From Chryseobacterium gregarium DSM 19109 (lineage in GTDB: Bacteria > Bacteroidota > Bacteroidia > Flavobacteriales > Weeksellaceae), in NCBI RefSeq assembly GCF_000430845.1, contig NZ_AUMU01000007.1, positions 62,001 to 126,000 of the forward strand: a stretch of DNA of 64,000 nt. Reading direction: 5' to 3'. A program made the translations under genes and the position numbers. The notes under the pieces were generated by a model that worked only from the letters and a program-made list of their open reading frames with translations, had not been told where the DNA came from and ran no database searches. Of the stretch, positions 17,448 through 25,562 are shown one piece after another. Numbering within the stretch: the stretch's first letter is position 1; each line of letters starts with the position of its first letter.

Positions 17448-18275
17448 TCACTTTATACTCGTTATATTTCCGCAAAGGTTCTCAAGATGAAAAATTTTAT
17501 GAAAAGGGCTCTCTACCTGCTGCAGATGTTCTTTATCCCGGATGAAAGTGTACCGTGACGCAATAGAATTCATATCTGAAACGATCACCAGCCAGCACTC
17601 ATCAACAGTAGTGTCATAATACGGGAATTTCTCATTCTTTTTATTAATCAGTTCCACAATCTTATCCGAACACAGTTCATCAAACAGGTTCATATTATAT
17701 TCATTGGCAATGAAAACATTCCTCCGGTGAAAGGACTTCCTGATCTTCTTCACGCAGCCGGCAGGTTTTCCCTTTTTAATGCTCCTGCAGATTGTTAAAA
17801 TGATTTCCTGCTGATTTTCTAAAGCACTCCACTCTATATCCGGATGAAATTCTAAAAAATAAACACCACGATACTTCGTGGTGTCTTCCTGTTCCAATAT
17901 GATTTCAGCCTGGCGAAACATTTTATTCAGGCTGCTTTCTGCCTTTTTCATTTCCATGTGGTTGATAACTTCGGTCAGTTCTATTCCGATTTTTTTACCA
18001 TTGAATTGTGCAATGAAGTCAGGGCTCTCACACGTCAAATCGTGAAACTTAACTTCAGGAAAATGGTGCATGAAAGAATTAAGCAATAGGATCTCTGCTT
18101 TCTTTCTGTATTTTTCCCGGTCGTGAAGATGGGACTCGTCTATGGTACGGTGGTACTTTTCGATCGGCTTCTTTTTCAGATGCCGGTTCAAATAATATAA
18201 ACTCAGGTTCTTGATTAAATCTTCATCAGAAAATGTTTTTTTCATGTGCTTCATTTTTATGATTGCGGAACACAT
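17448..18275 (-). CDS. Conserved-looking hypothetical protein, possible PD-(D/E)xK fold
   Basis: I do not recognise this protein of up to 275 residues. Three in-frame ATGs exist (18275, 18254, 18245); the last gives MKKTFSDEDLIKN and I cannot decide between them. The first half is very basic. Residues about 85-100 read PDFIAQFNGKKIGIELTEV, where the Asp and the Glu-x-Thr strand resemble the core of restriction-endonuclease-like proteins, followed by a helix that could supply the Lys. It lacks a signal peptide and membrane segments. The neighbours (T9SS cargo and glucan phosphorylase) do not suggest a function. A nuclease role is speculative. Confidence 0.6.
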   Translation of the reverse strand: MCSAIIKMKHMKKTFSDEDLIKNLSLYYLNRHLKKKPIEKYHRTIDESHLHDREKYRKKAEILLLNSFMHHFPEVKFHDLTCESPDFIAQFNGKKIGIELTEVINHMEMKKAESSLNKMFRQAEIILEQEDTTKYRGVYFLEFHPDIEWSALENQQEIILTICRSIKKGKPAGCVKKIRKSFHRRNVFIANEYNMNLFDELCSDKIVELINKKNEKFPYYDTTVDECWLVIVSDMNSIASRYTFIRDKEHLQQVESPFHKIFHLENLCGNITSIK

Positions 18276-18438
18276 ATGAGCTTCACTTTAAATCATGAAG
18301 TTTTTGATTATCAAAATTTTACATTTAAAGGTACTTAAAAAAACAGCAGGCAGGGGTTTTTAAAAGTAATTTATTGAATAATTAACATAGAGTTTGTTTT
18401 CATATTTAATATCTTTATATAAATATAAAACAGTATGT

Positions 18439-20103
18439 ATGGATTTTAATAACTTTAAAATACCTTTTACCATTAATCCAAAATATTCTAAAAAAGCAGC
18501 CTATTTCTCAATGGAATTTGCCATTGAACAGGTTCTGAAAATATACTCGGGCGGCCTCGGGTTTTTGGCAGGATCCCATATGAGAAGTGCTTACAACCTT
18601 AAACAGGACCTTATCGGGATAGGAATTCTCTGGAAATTCGGATACTATGATCAGGCAAGGAATCACGATCAGACCCTGCAGCCTGTCTGGACAAAAAAAA
18701 TGTACAGTTTCCTTGAAGATACGGGAATTAAGTTTCAGATTGAAATCCACAGTGCTCCGGTATGGGTAAAAGTATGGTACCTTGATCCTGAGATCTTCCA
18801 TACGGCTCCTATGTTTTTCCTTTCAACAGATGTCCCGGAAAATGATCATGTCTCCAAAACGATTTGTCACCGGTTATACGATGCCAATGAAGCGACCAAA
18901 GTGGCCCAGTATATCCTTCTAGGAAAAGGCGGAGCCCAATTGCTGGATGAATTGAACATGGAAAGGGAGATTTATCATTTAAACGAGGCCCACGGACTTC
19001 CTGCTGCATTTCATTTACTGAAAAAATATAACGGAGACCTGAGCAAAGTAAAAGAAAAACTGGTTTTCACCACCCACACGCCTGAAGAAGCCGGAAATGA
19101 AAAACACAGCCTGAAACTTTGTCATGACATGTCTTATTTCTCAGGATTAAGCATGGAAGAAGTGAAGCGCATTGAAGGTTCTGATGATGACAGCTTCAAC
19201 CATTCACTCTGCGCACTGAAAATGGCAAAAATAGCCAATGGGGTTTCTAAGCTTCACGGGACCGTTTCAAAGACCATCTGGGGCAAGTATGAAGGAATCT
19301 GTGAAATTACCACCATCACAAACGCTCAGGAATTTAAATACTGGGCAGACCAGCCTTTATATGAAGCTAAAGACGGAAATGATGAAGCTGGTTTTGATAC
19401 CCGTAAAAAGCATCTGAAGGAAAAACTGTTTGAAACGGTAGCGGACCAGACCGGAAATTTATTCGATCCCGATATTTTCACGATTGTCTGGGCAAGGAGA
19501 TTTGCCGGCTACAAGCGTGCTGATCTGCTTCTGCATGATAAAAAAAGATTTTCTAAACTGCTCAACCATCCGAAATATCCGGTCCAGATCATCTGGGCAG
19601 GAAAGCCTTACCCGATGGATTATTCTGCGATTTCCACGTTCAATTCCCTGGTGGAAGAAAGTAAAAATTATAAGAGCATGGCAGTTCTTACAGGATATGA
19701 GCTGGCATTAAGCAAATCTTTGAAGCAGGGCTCTGACCTTTGGCTTAACAACCCAAGGGTTCCGAGAGAAGCTTCAGGAACTTCAGGGATGACCGCAGCG
19801 ATGAACGGTTCTATCAATCTTTCTACGGACGACGGATGGATTCCCGAATTTGCAAAACACGGAGAAAATTCTTTTGTGGTCCCTAAATGCGATTATGAAA
19901 ACATGAGCATCTATGAACAGGATAATTATGACCTGAACGCGTTGTATGAAATTCTCGAAAACGAAATCCTTCCGGCTTATTATGATCATCCGGATCAGTG
20001 GAGGCAGATCCAATACAATTCCATGAATGATGTGAAAGACCAGTTCAACAGTGACAGGATGGCGGATGAATATTATGAAGTTCTTTACCATCATAAAGGT
20101 TAA
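18439..20103 (+). CDS. glgP: Alpha-glucan phosphorylase (short GT35 type)
   Basis: The 554-residue protein releases glucose-1-phosphate from glycogen or maltodextrins. The start MDFNNFKIPF at 18439 is preferred over the frame's upstream TTG at 18394. Visible family features are AAYFSMEFAIEQVLKIYSGGLG at the N-terminus, HLNEAHG near residue 185, and FTTHTPEEAGNE near residue 215. The pyridoxal-phosphate region TIVWARRFAGYKRADL lies near residue 345, and VPREASGTSGMTAAMNG near residue 445. Length and motifs fit the short TIGR02094-type family. It stands alone, divergent from the previous gene, and ends at a strong terminator. No full glycogen synthase is visible nearby. Confidence 0.92.
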   Translation: MDFNNFKIPFTINPKYSKKAAYFSMEFAIEQVLKIYSGGLGFLAGSHMRSAYNLKQDLIGIGILWKFGYYDQARNHDQTLQPVWTKKMYSFLEDTGIKFQIEIHSAPVWVKVWYLDPEIFHTAPMFFLSTDVPENDHVSKTICHRLYDANEATKVAQYILLGKGGAQLLDELNMEREIYHLNEAHGLPAAFHLLKKYNGDLSKVKEKLVFTTHTPEEAGNEKHSLKLCHDMSYFSGLSMEEVKRIEGSDDDSFNHSLCALKMAKIANGVSKLHGTVSKTIWGKYEGICEITTITNAQEFKYWADQPLYEAKDGNDEAGFDTRKKHLKEKLFETVADQTGNLFDPDIFTIVWARRFAGYKRADLLLHDKKRFSKLLNHPKYPVQIIWAGKPYPMDYSAISTFNSLVEESKNYKSMAVLTGYELALSKSLKQGSDLWLNNPRVPREASGTSGMTAAMNGSINLSTDDGWIPEFAKHGENSFVVPKCDYENMSIYEQDNYDLNALYEILENEILPAYYDHPDQWRQIQYNSMNDVKDQFNSDRMADEYYEVLYHHKG

Positions 20104-20137
20104 TCTGATTACAAGCCAGCTTATTTCAATAGAATAT

Positions 20138-20170
20138 AAAACCGGCCTGAACTAAGTTCAGGCCGGTTTT
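20138..20170. terminator. Strong terminator between glgP and the DUF6496 gene
   Basis: A perfect 15-base-pair stem (20138-20152 with 20156-20170, GC-rich core CCGGCCTGAAC) with a three-base loop serves the convergent genes on both sides. Confidence 0.85.
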
Positions 20171-20176
20171 ATATGA

Positions 20177-20368
20177 TTAATCATTTTTCTTTTTCTGTTT
20201 CGGGACTTTCAATTCCTCTTCCCGTGCTTCGGAAATACCGATAGCTACGGCCTGTTTCCTGTCAGTCACTTTATCGCCGGAAGAAGACTCCAGTTTTCCT
20301 TCCTTGAATTCCTTCATGACCTCTTCTACCTTCTCCTGAGCTTTTTTTGAATACTTTGTCTTGCTCAT
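20177..20368 (-). CDS. Small basic protein, DUF6496-like
   Basis: The 63-residue protein has the pattern KYSKKAQEKVEEVMKEFKEG, then an SGDKVT-R-KQAVAIGISEAR segment. This is the KYS.KA...V..VM.E...G.L.SG....V..R.QAIAI..SEAR signature of small DUF6496-type proteins, often next to general-stress genes. Its function is unknown. It follows the 157-residue gene by 12 bases and is probably co-transcribed with it. Confidence 0.75.
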   Translation of the reverse strand: MSKTKYSKKAQEKVEEVMKEFKEGKLESSSGDKVTDRKQAVAIGISEAREEELKVPKQKKKND

Positions 20369-20380
20369 TATTGCTATATT

Positions 20381-20854
20381 TTAAGATTTAGGTACTGATA
20401 CAGCGATCTCATATACTTTAGCGTTCTTCAGGTATTTTGAACGCTCACGTGAAGTTACGGATTCAAAATGCCCGTTCTTGATTACCACAATCGGATCTTC
20501 TGCATTTTCTATTTCAAAATTGGTAATATAACGCTCATCGGGAGCATCTTCACGTAATTTGGCCTTTATTTTCTGAAGTTCATCCGCATAGTCTTTAAAA
20601 GCGGGGTCTGAAGAATGGATAAATTTATATTCCTCACCTGCATCTACAAAGTAATGCAGCTTTTTATCCAAAAGGCCCGCTTCACTTGTAATGGCCGGAT
20701 TATCGTTTCCATCCCTGAAAGCTGCTTCTACCAGTTTTCCGCCTTTTTCCTCAGCTGTTTTCTGAGCATCCTCGTAACTGGAAAATCCGGTGTATAGAAT
20801 TTGATCTTCTAATTCATACCGGTTCAGCTTCTGGTCATGTGCATTCGTTTCCAT
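20381..20854 (-). CDS. Hypothetical soluble protein
   Basis: I do not recognise this 157-residue, highly charged protein. It has no signal peptide or membrane segment. The segments LEDQILYTGFSSYEDAQKTAEEKGGKLVEAAF and FIHSSDPAFKDYADEL look like a compact alpha/beta fold. It is the first gene of a two-gene unit with the DUF6496-like gene and is divergent from the dipeptidyl peptidase gene. A general-stress role is a guess from its partner only. Confidence 0.6.
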   Translation of the reverse strand: METNAHDQKLNRYELEDQILYTGFSSYEDAQKTAEEKGGKLVEAAFRDGNDNPAITSEAGLLDKKLHYFVDAGEEYKFIHSSDPAFKDYADELQKIKAKLREDAPDERYITNFEIENAEDPIVVIKNGHFESVTSRERSKYLKNAKVYEIAVSVPKS

Positions 20855-20970
20855 AATTATTATTGAATTTGATTATTCTTTAACTATTCAATTTTTTTGC
20901 CAATATCTCATTCAAATGCTTTTTTATGCATATAATAAAATTGTTATATTTGAAATCTTTAAAATTAGAA

Positions 20971-23100
20971 ATGAAAAAATTCTTATTAACACTTGCAGTG
21001 GCTGTTGTATTTCAGGGTATATCTGCCCAGGAAATCACATTAGATAAAATATATTCAGGATACTACCGCGGAAAAGGCATTGCCGGAATCACTTCTATGA
21101 AAAACGGTGAAAATTATCTGGTGATCGAACAGGGCGGAATTGCAAAGTATGCTTATAAAACCTCACAGAAAGAGGGAAATATTGTTGACGGGAAATTCGA
21201 GAGTTATGAGTTTTCCGATGATGAATCCAAGATCCTTCTGCTAAAAGAGAGCCAGCCGATTTACAGGCATTCTTTTTTAGGGAAATTTGAGGTTAAAGAT
21301 CTGAAATCAGGCAAGATTATTTCTTTAAATGAAGGAAAATTCGTTCAGGAGCCGAGGTTTTCACCTGACGGAACCAAAGTGGCTTTTATTTCAGATAATA
21401 ACTTATTCTACCAAAGCCTTGATTCCGGGAAAATCACCCAGATTACGAACGACGGAAAGAAAAACGCGGTGATCAACGGTTTGGCCGACTGGGTGTATGA
21501 AGAAGAATTCGGGCATGCAAGATTGTATGAATGGACGAAGAATTCCAATGCCCTTGTGTTTGTGAGATCAGAAGAAAGCGAAGTCCCTGAAATCTACATT
21601 CCCATCTACGGAAAAACACTGTATCCAGGTGAGATGCGCTACAAATACCCTAAAGCAGGAGAAAAGAACTCGGTAGTTTCCGCGCACATTTATCTTTTGG
21701 ATAGTAACAATAAAACAAAGATAAACCTGGATAGCTTTAAAAAATATTATATTCCGAACGTTATTCAGACCGCAAAAGCCGATGAAATTGTCTTGATCAC
21801 TTCTGAAAGGATACAAAATGCTTCTGACGTTTTGAAAGTGAATACAAAAACCGGTGAAGTAAAAAAACTGTTTACTGAAACGGATGACAAATGGGTAGAT
21901 ACCGACAATGTGATTTTGGAATTCATGAACGACAACAGTTTCCTATGGAGTTCTGAAAGAGATGGAAACCGTCATTTATACTGGTACAACCAGGATGGAA
22001 AGCTAAAAAAGCAGGTAACGAAAGGCAATTGGGAAGTAACCGATTATTATGGATTCAATCCGAAATCAAAGGAAATTTATGTACAGACTACAGAGAAAGG
22101 AAGCATCAATAAAGTAATTTCCAAAATCAATATCGAAAACGGAAAAGCACAGCTGATTTCAAACGGGGACGGAAACAACTCGGCAAACTTCAGCAAAAAT
22201 TATAATTATTTCATTGAGACATCTTCCACCGCTTCAAAACCTTATACTTTTATTTTAAAAGACGGCAACGGAAAAATGGTGAAAGAGCTTCAAAACAATA
22301 ATGACCAGCTTCAGAAATTAAAGGCTGACAATTTCATTGACAAAGAATTCATCACCATTCCGAATGAAGCCGGAGACCAGATGAATGCCTGGATCATGAA
22401 GCCTAAAAACTTTGACAAAAATAAAAAATATCCGCTGTTTATGTACCAGTATTCAGGCCCGGGTTCCCAGCAGGTTTCGAATTCATGGGATAACGGAAAT
22501 GCATTGTGGTTCAACCACCTGGTACAGAAAGGCTATATCGTAGCCTGTGTAGACGGGCGAGGAACCGGCTATAAAGGAACTCAATTCAAGAAAGTCACCT
22601 ACATGAATTTAGGAAAATATGAAATTGAAGACCAGATTTCTGCAGCCAAATGGCTTGGAAATCAGTCATACATCGATAAATCAAGAATCGGGATGTTCGG
22701 ATGGAGTTTCGGCGGATATATGACGAGTCTTGCTATGACCAAAGGTGCTGATGTTTTCAAAGCGGGAATTGCCGTGGCACCGGTGACCAACTGGAGGTAT
22801 TATGACTCGGTATACACTGAAAGATTTTTAAGAACCCCACAGGAAAACCCTGACGGGTATGACAAGAACTCTCCTACTGAATACGCCAATTTACTGAAAG
22901 GAAAATTTTTACTGATTCATGGAACGGCTGATGACAATGTACATTTCCAGAATTCCATGGAATTTTCGGAAGCCTTGATTCAGAATAAAAAGCAGTTTGA
23001 ATTTATGGCCTATCCTGATAAAAACCACGGAATCTATGGCGGGCAGACCAGGCCTCAGCTGTATCAGAAAATGACAGACTTTATCTTGGAAAATCTGTAA
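20971..23100 (+). CDS. Dipeptidyl peptidase IV (S9 family), periplasmic
   Basis: The 709-residue enzyme removes X-Pro or X-Ala dipeptides from peptide N-termini. The start at 20971 gives a signal peptide (MKKFLLTLAVAVVFQGISAQ); the frame's earlier ATG at 20926 would bury it. An eight-bladed propeller precedes the alpha/beta-hydrolase domain. The propeller carries DWVYEEEFG near residue 173, the Glu pair that binds the free substrate amine in true DPP IV. The catalytic triad is Ser579 in GWSFGGY, Asp654 or Asp655 in GTADDNVHF and His686 in DKNHGIYGG. It lies upstream of three peptide transporter genes, which fits a peptide-feeding role. A hairpin at about 23123-23154 ends it. Confidence 0.95.
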   Translation: MKKFLLTLAVAVVFQGISAQEITLDKIYSGYYRGKGIAGITSMKNGENYLVIEQGGIAKYAYKTSQKEGNIVDGKFESYEFSDDESKILLLKESQPIYRHSFLGKFEVKDLKSGKIISLNEGKFVQEPRFSPDGTKVAFISDNNLFYQSLDSGKITQITNDGKKNAVINGLADWVYEEEFGHARLYEWTKNSNALVFVRSEESEVPEIYIPIYGKTLYPGEMRYKYPKAGEKNSVVSAHIYLLDSNNKTKINLDSFKKYYIPNVIQTAKADEIVLITSERIQNASDVLKVNTKTGEVKKLFTETDDKWVDTDNVILEFMNDNSFLWSSERDGNRHLYWYNQDGKLKKQVTKGNWEVTDYYGFNPKSKEIYVQTTEKGSINKVISKINIENGKAQLISNGDGNNSANFSKNYNYFIETSSTASKPYTFILKDGNGKMVKELQNNNDQLQKLKADNFIDKEFITIPNEAGDQMNAWIMKPKNFDKNKKYPLFMYQYSGPGSQQVSNSWDNGNALWFNHLVQKGYIVACVDGRGTGYKGTQFKKVTYMNLGKYEIEDQISAAKWLGNQSYIDKSRIGMFGWSFGGYMTSLAMTKGADVFKAGIAVAPVTNWRYYDSVYTERFLRTPQENPDGYDKNSPTEYANLLKGKFLLIHGTADDNVHFQNSMEFSEALIQNKKQFEFMAYPDKNHGIYGGQTRPQLYQKMTDFILENL

Positions 23101-23122
23101 ATCTAAAATTAATGTAAAAACT

Positions 23123-23154
23123 AAAAAATCACTCAAAAATTTGGGTGATTTTCA
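23123..23154 (+). terminator. Terminator after dipeptidyl peptidase IV
   Basis: An AAAATCACTC/GGGTGATTTT hairpin with an A/T loop begins about 22 bases after the stop. The T run is short. It overlaps the tail region of the convergent broken toxin gene. Confidence 0.5.
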
Positions 23155-23157
23155 CTT

Positions 23158-23436
23158 TTAATACTGGTGTAAACTTTTATTATTGATGAAAGCTATCAGG
23201 AAAATTACATCATTAACTTCCTGATAAATTAATGAGTTATTTTTATCTATCAAACACTTTCTATAATTCAGAAGCAGAGATTTAGGACAGATTTCTTTAT
23301 GTTATTTTAGTCTTGCAATTAAATCATCAAATGTACTTTCAAAACTTTCGATCTCCTTCACAGAACAATGTTCGAATAAATAATCCAAGACACCCAAATA
23401 GTTTCGTAAAATTTCTTCAGACCAAACAATCTCCAT
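23158..23436 (-). pseudogene. RelE/ParE-type toxin gene interrupted by one stop codon
   Basis: The minus frame from the ATG at 23434-23436 reads MEIVWSEEILRNYLGVLDYL, typical of RelE/ParE-superfamily toxins. It meets TAA at codon 45 (23302-23304) and then continues in the same frame for 47 more codons (NYRKCLIDKNNSLIYQ, then a VIFLIAFINN strand) to a second TAA at 23158. The reconstructed 92-residue chain has the family's size and the YR..L...N.LIY pattern. The antitoxin's stop and this ATG overlap as TAATG. One C-to-T change from CAA would explain the lesion. Alternatively only a 44-residue truncated product is made. Confidence 0.65.
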
Positions 23437-23693
23437 TATTTCGACTTTTCTGAAAGGTACTGCCTGATTTTCTGTTTCGCTTCTTCATGAGAATAAGTTT
23501 TCTCATTTTTAATATTCTCAATCCTTTTTTCAATTGATATTTTTTGAGAATTGGTTAAATTCTCTGCCCAATCTTTGGTTTTCGCTTCTGTATATTTTGA
23601 TTTCAAAAACTCAATATAATCATTTACCTGCCCAAAAAGTTCTTTGGGAAGCGATTTCAGACTTTTTTCAATTTCTTTAATGGTAATCTCCAT
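23436..23693 (-). CDS. Antitoxin-like protein (partner of the broken toxin)
   Basis: This small charged helical protein is read from MEITIKEIEKSLKSLPKEL (85 residues, start 23693); an upstream in-frame start at 23711 would add six residues. It has the LP.EL..QV.DYIEFLKSK pattern of DUF2281-like antitoxins, followed by a hydrophilic tail that would wrap the toxin. Its stop codon overlaps the toxin ATG by one base. With the toxin interrupted, the antitoxin may now be an orphan that autoregulates or buffers related toxins; that is inference. Confidence 0.65.
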   Translation of the reverse strand: MEITIKEIEKSLKSLPKELFGQVNDYIEFLKSKYTEAKTKDWAENLTNSQKISIEKRIENIKNEKTYSHEEAKQKIRQYLSEKSK

Positions 23694-23774
23694 TTCATAA
23701 GTTTTATCCAAAGTTAATAAAATTCAATTATTGTTTTTAAAATTTTATATTTGTGAAATTTGAAATTCGAAACT

Positions 23775-25430
23775 ATGAAGACCAAACATCCTAAAGGGTT
23801 GCCTTTTCTATTCTTTACTGAAATGTGGGAGCGTTTCGGGTATTACCTGATTCTCGGAATTTTCGTATTGTACGTTATTGAACCGACCGGTATGAAAGGT
23901 GGCTTAGGACTGCCTGATAAAACGGCAGATGATATTTTTGGGACTTATATCGCACTGACTTACCTTACTCCGTTCATCGGAGGATTTTTAGCCGACCGGG
24001 TTTTAGGATACATCAAATCCATTTATCTTGGAGGCATCCTGATGGCTGCCGGATATATCGGAATGGGCATTTTCAAAGACCTTCCCCTGTTTTATTCTTC
24101 ATTGGCCTTAATTATCATCGGAAACGGTTTCTTTAAACCGACCATTTCCACCCTCTTAGGAAACTTATATTCAGAAGAACCTTATAAAGCCAACAAAGAT
24201 TCGGGATATAATATTTTTTATATGGGAATCAATATTGGAGCCTTCATCTGTAATATTATTGCTGCTTTCATGCGGAATAAATTCGGTTGGGGCGAGGCTT
24301 TTATCACGGCAGGAGTCGGGATGCTGGTAGGCCTCGTTATCTTCACGATCGGCCGGAAACATTACCTCCATGCCGCTCAGATGAAGCCTGTACAGGAAGG
24401 CGATACGAAGCTTTCTGAAATCATGCTTAAGGTTTTTGTCCCTGCCATTATTGCCGGGGTCATCGGCTGGATCATTCCCGGAAATATTTTCGGAAGCGAC
24501 AGTACAGATGCCTTCATTTTCGCCTGTGTGCCGGTTATTTATTTTTATGCTTCGCTGTACTTTAAGGCTAAACCTGCTGAAAAAGCGTCCATAGGTGCTT
24601 TATTATCCGTATTTTTGATTAGTATGTTCTTCTGGGCAGTCTTCAAACAGAATGGCACCGCCCTGACCCGATGGGCCAATTATTATACGGACAGAAGCGT
24701 TCCCGCTTCTATGGAAAAGCCTTTGGAAGGAATCTATATGGTGGACGGGAAAAGCTATGCAGATAAAGAAGCCCCTGTTTACGACGAACAGTATCAGTCT
24801 CAGAAAGACAAGGATGGAAAAGCTGTAAAAACAACCGGAAAAGATATTTATTTCAGGAATATTTCTCCCGGACAAAAAGCTGAACTGGAAAAGGATCCGG
24901 AAAGCAAAGTCTATCTGTATAATACCGAGCTGTTTCAGTCTATTAATCCGTTTTGGGTGATTGCTCTGACACCTTTAGTAGTAGGAGTCTGGGCTTTATT
25001 AAGAAGGAAAGGGAAAGAACCTCTGACGCCTACGAAAATCGTATTGGGATTATTTATTTCAGCCCTTTCCTGCCTGGTGATGGTTCTGGCGGTCTGGGCC
25101 GGAGACAATGGTGCCGTAAAAGTATCGCCGTGGTGGCTGATTGCCGGTTACGGGGTTATTACCGTCGGGGAATTATGTCTTTCCCCGATGGGCCTGTCAT
25201 TTGTTTCAAAACTTTCGCCGGCAAGGATTACCGCTTTAATGATGGGCGGTTTCTTCCTGGCCAACTCTGTAGGAAATAAGCTTTCAGGCATTCTGGCCAG
25301 TACCTGGTACAGCTATGATAACAAGATGAATTATTTTCTGGTGAATTTTGCTCTGCTGATATTTGCTACACTGTTAGGGGTATCCATGCTGAAAAGGCTC
25401 AATAAAATCATGAAAGAGAAAGGGCATTAA
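23775..25430 (+). CDS. POT/PTR2 family proton-coupled peptide transporter (first of three)
   Basis: The 551-residue inner-membrane protein has about 12-14 helices. The start is the ATG at 23775 (MKTKHPKGLPFLFF). The family proton-coupling motif E-x-x-E-R is in TEMWERFGYY at the first helix, and the PTR2 signature FYMGINIGAF is near residue 155. An unusually long hydrophilic insert of about 90 residues (roughly 305-395) lies between two late helices. A TATATTTG -7 element is at 23746-23753. It imports di- and tripeptides with protons. It follows the dipeptidyl peptidase gene after the toxin-antitoxin remnant and ends with a terminator at 25456. Confidence 0.93.
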   Translation: MKTKHPKGLPFLFFTEMWERFGYYLILGIFVLYVIEPTGMKGGLGLPDKTADDIFGTYIALTYLTPFIGGFLADRVLGYIKSIYLGGILMAAGYIGMGIFKDLPLFYSSLALIIIGNGFFKPTISTLLGNLYSEEPYKANKDSGYNIFYMGINIGAFICNIIAAFMRNKFGWGEAFITAGVGMLVGLVIFTIGRKHYLHAAQMKPVQEGDTKLSEIMLKVFVPAIIAGVIGWIIPGNIFGSDSTDAFIFACVPVIYFYASLYFKAKPAEKASIGALLSVFLISMFFWAVFKQNGTALTRWANYYTDRSVPASMEKPLEGIYMVDGKSYADKEAPVYDEQYQSQKDKDGKAVKTTGKDIYFRNISPGQKAELEKDPESKVYLYNTELFQSINPFWVIALTPLVVGVWALLRRKGKEPLTPTKIVLGLFISALSCLVMVLAVWAGDNGAVKVSPWWLIAGYGVITVGELCLSPMGLSFVSKLSPARITALMMGGFFLANSVGNKLSGILASTWYSYDNKMNYFLVNFALLIFATLLGVSMLKRLNKIMKEKGH

Positions 25431-25455
25431 AACGATCATTAATAGACAAAATCAG

Positions 25456-25482
25456 GCTGCAGAAATATTCTGCAGCTTTTTT
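25456..25482 (+). terminator. Terminator after the first POT gene
   Basis: The stem GCTGCAGAA/TTCTGCAGC with a three-base loop is followed by six T. Confidence 0.85.
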
Positions 25483-25503
25483 ATTTAAATATAAAATTAA
25501 ACC

Positions 25504-25533
25504 TTGCTGAAAACACAAAAAAAACTATATTTG
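25504..25533 (+). promoter_or_regulatory. Promoter of the second POT gene
   Basis: TTGC at 25504 and TATATTTG at 25526-25533 are separated by 18 bases, a near-consensus Bacteroidetes promoter. It lies 30 bases upstream of the ATG, so this transporter has its own transcript. Confidence 0.7.
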
Positions 25534-25562
25534 TCAGTCTTAACAAAAATTAACAATAAAAA

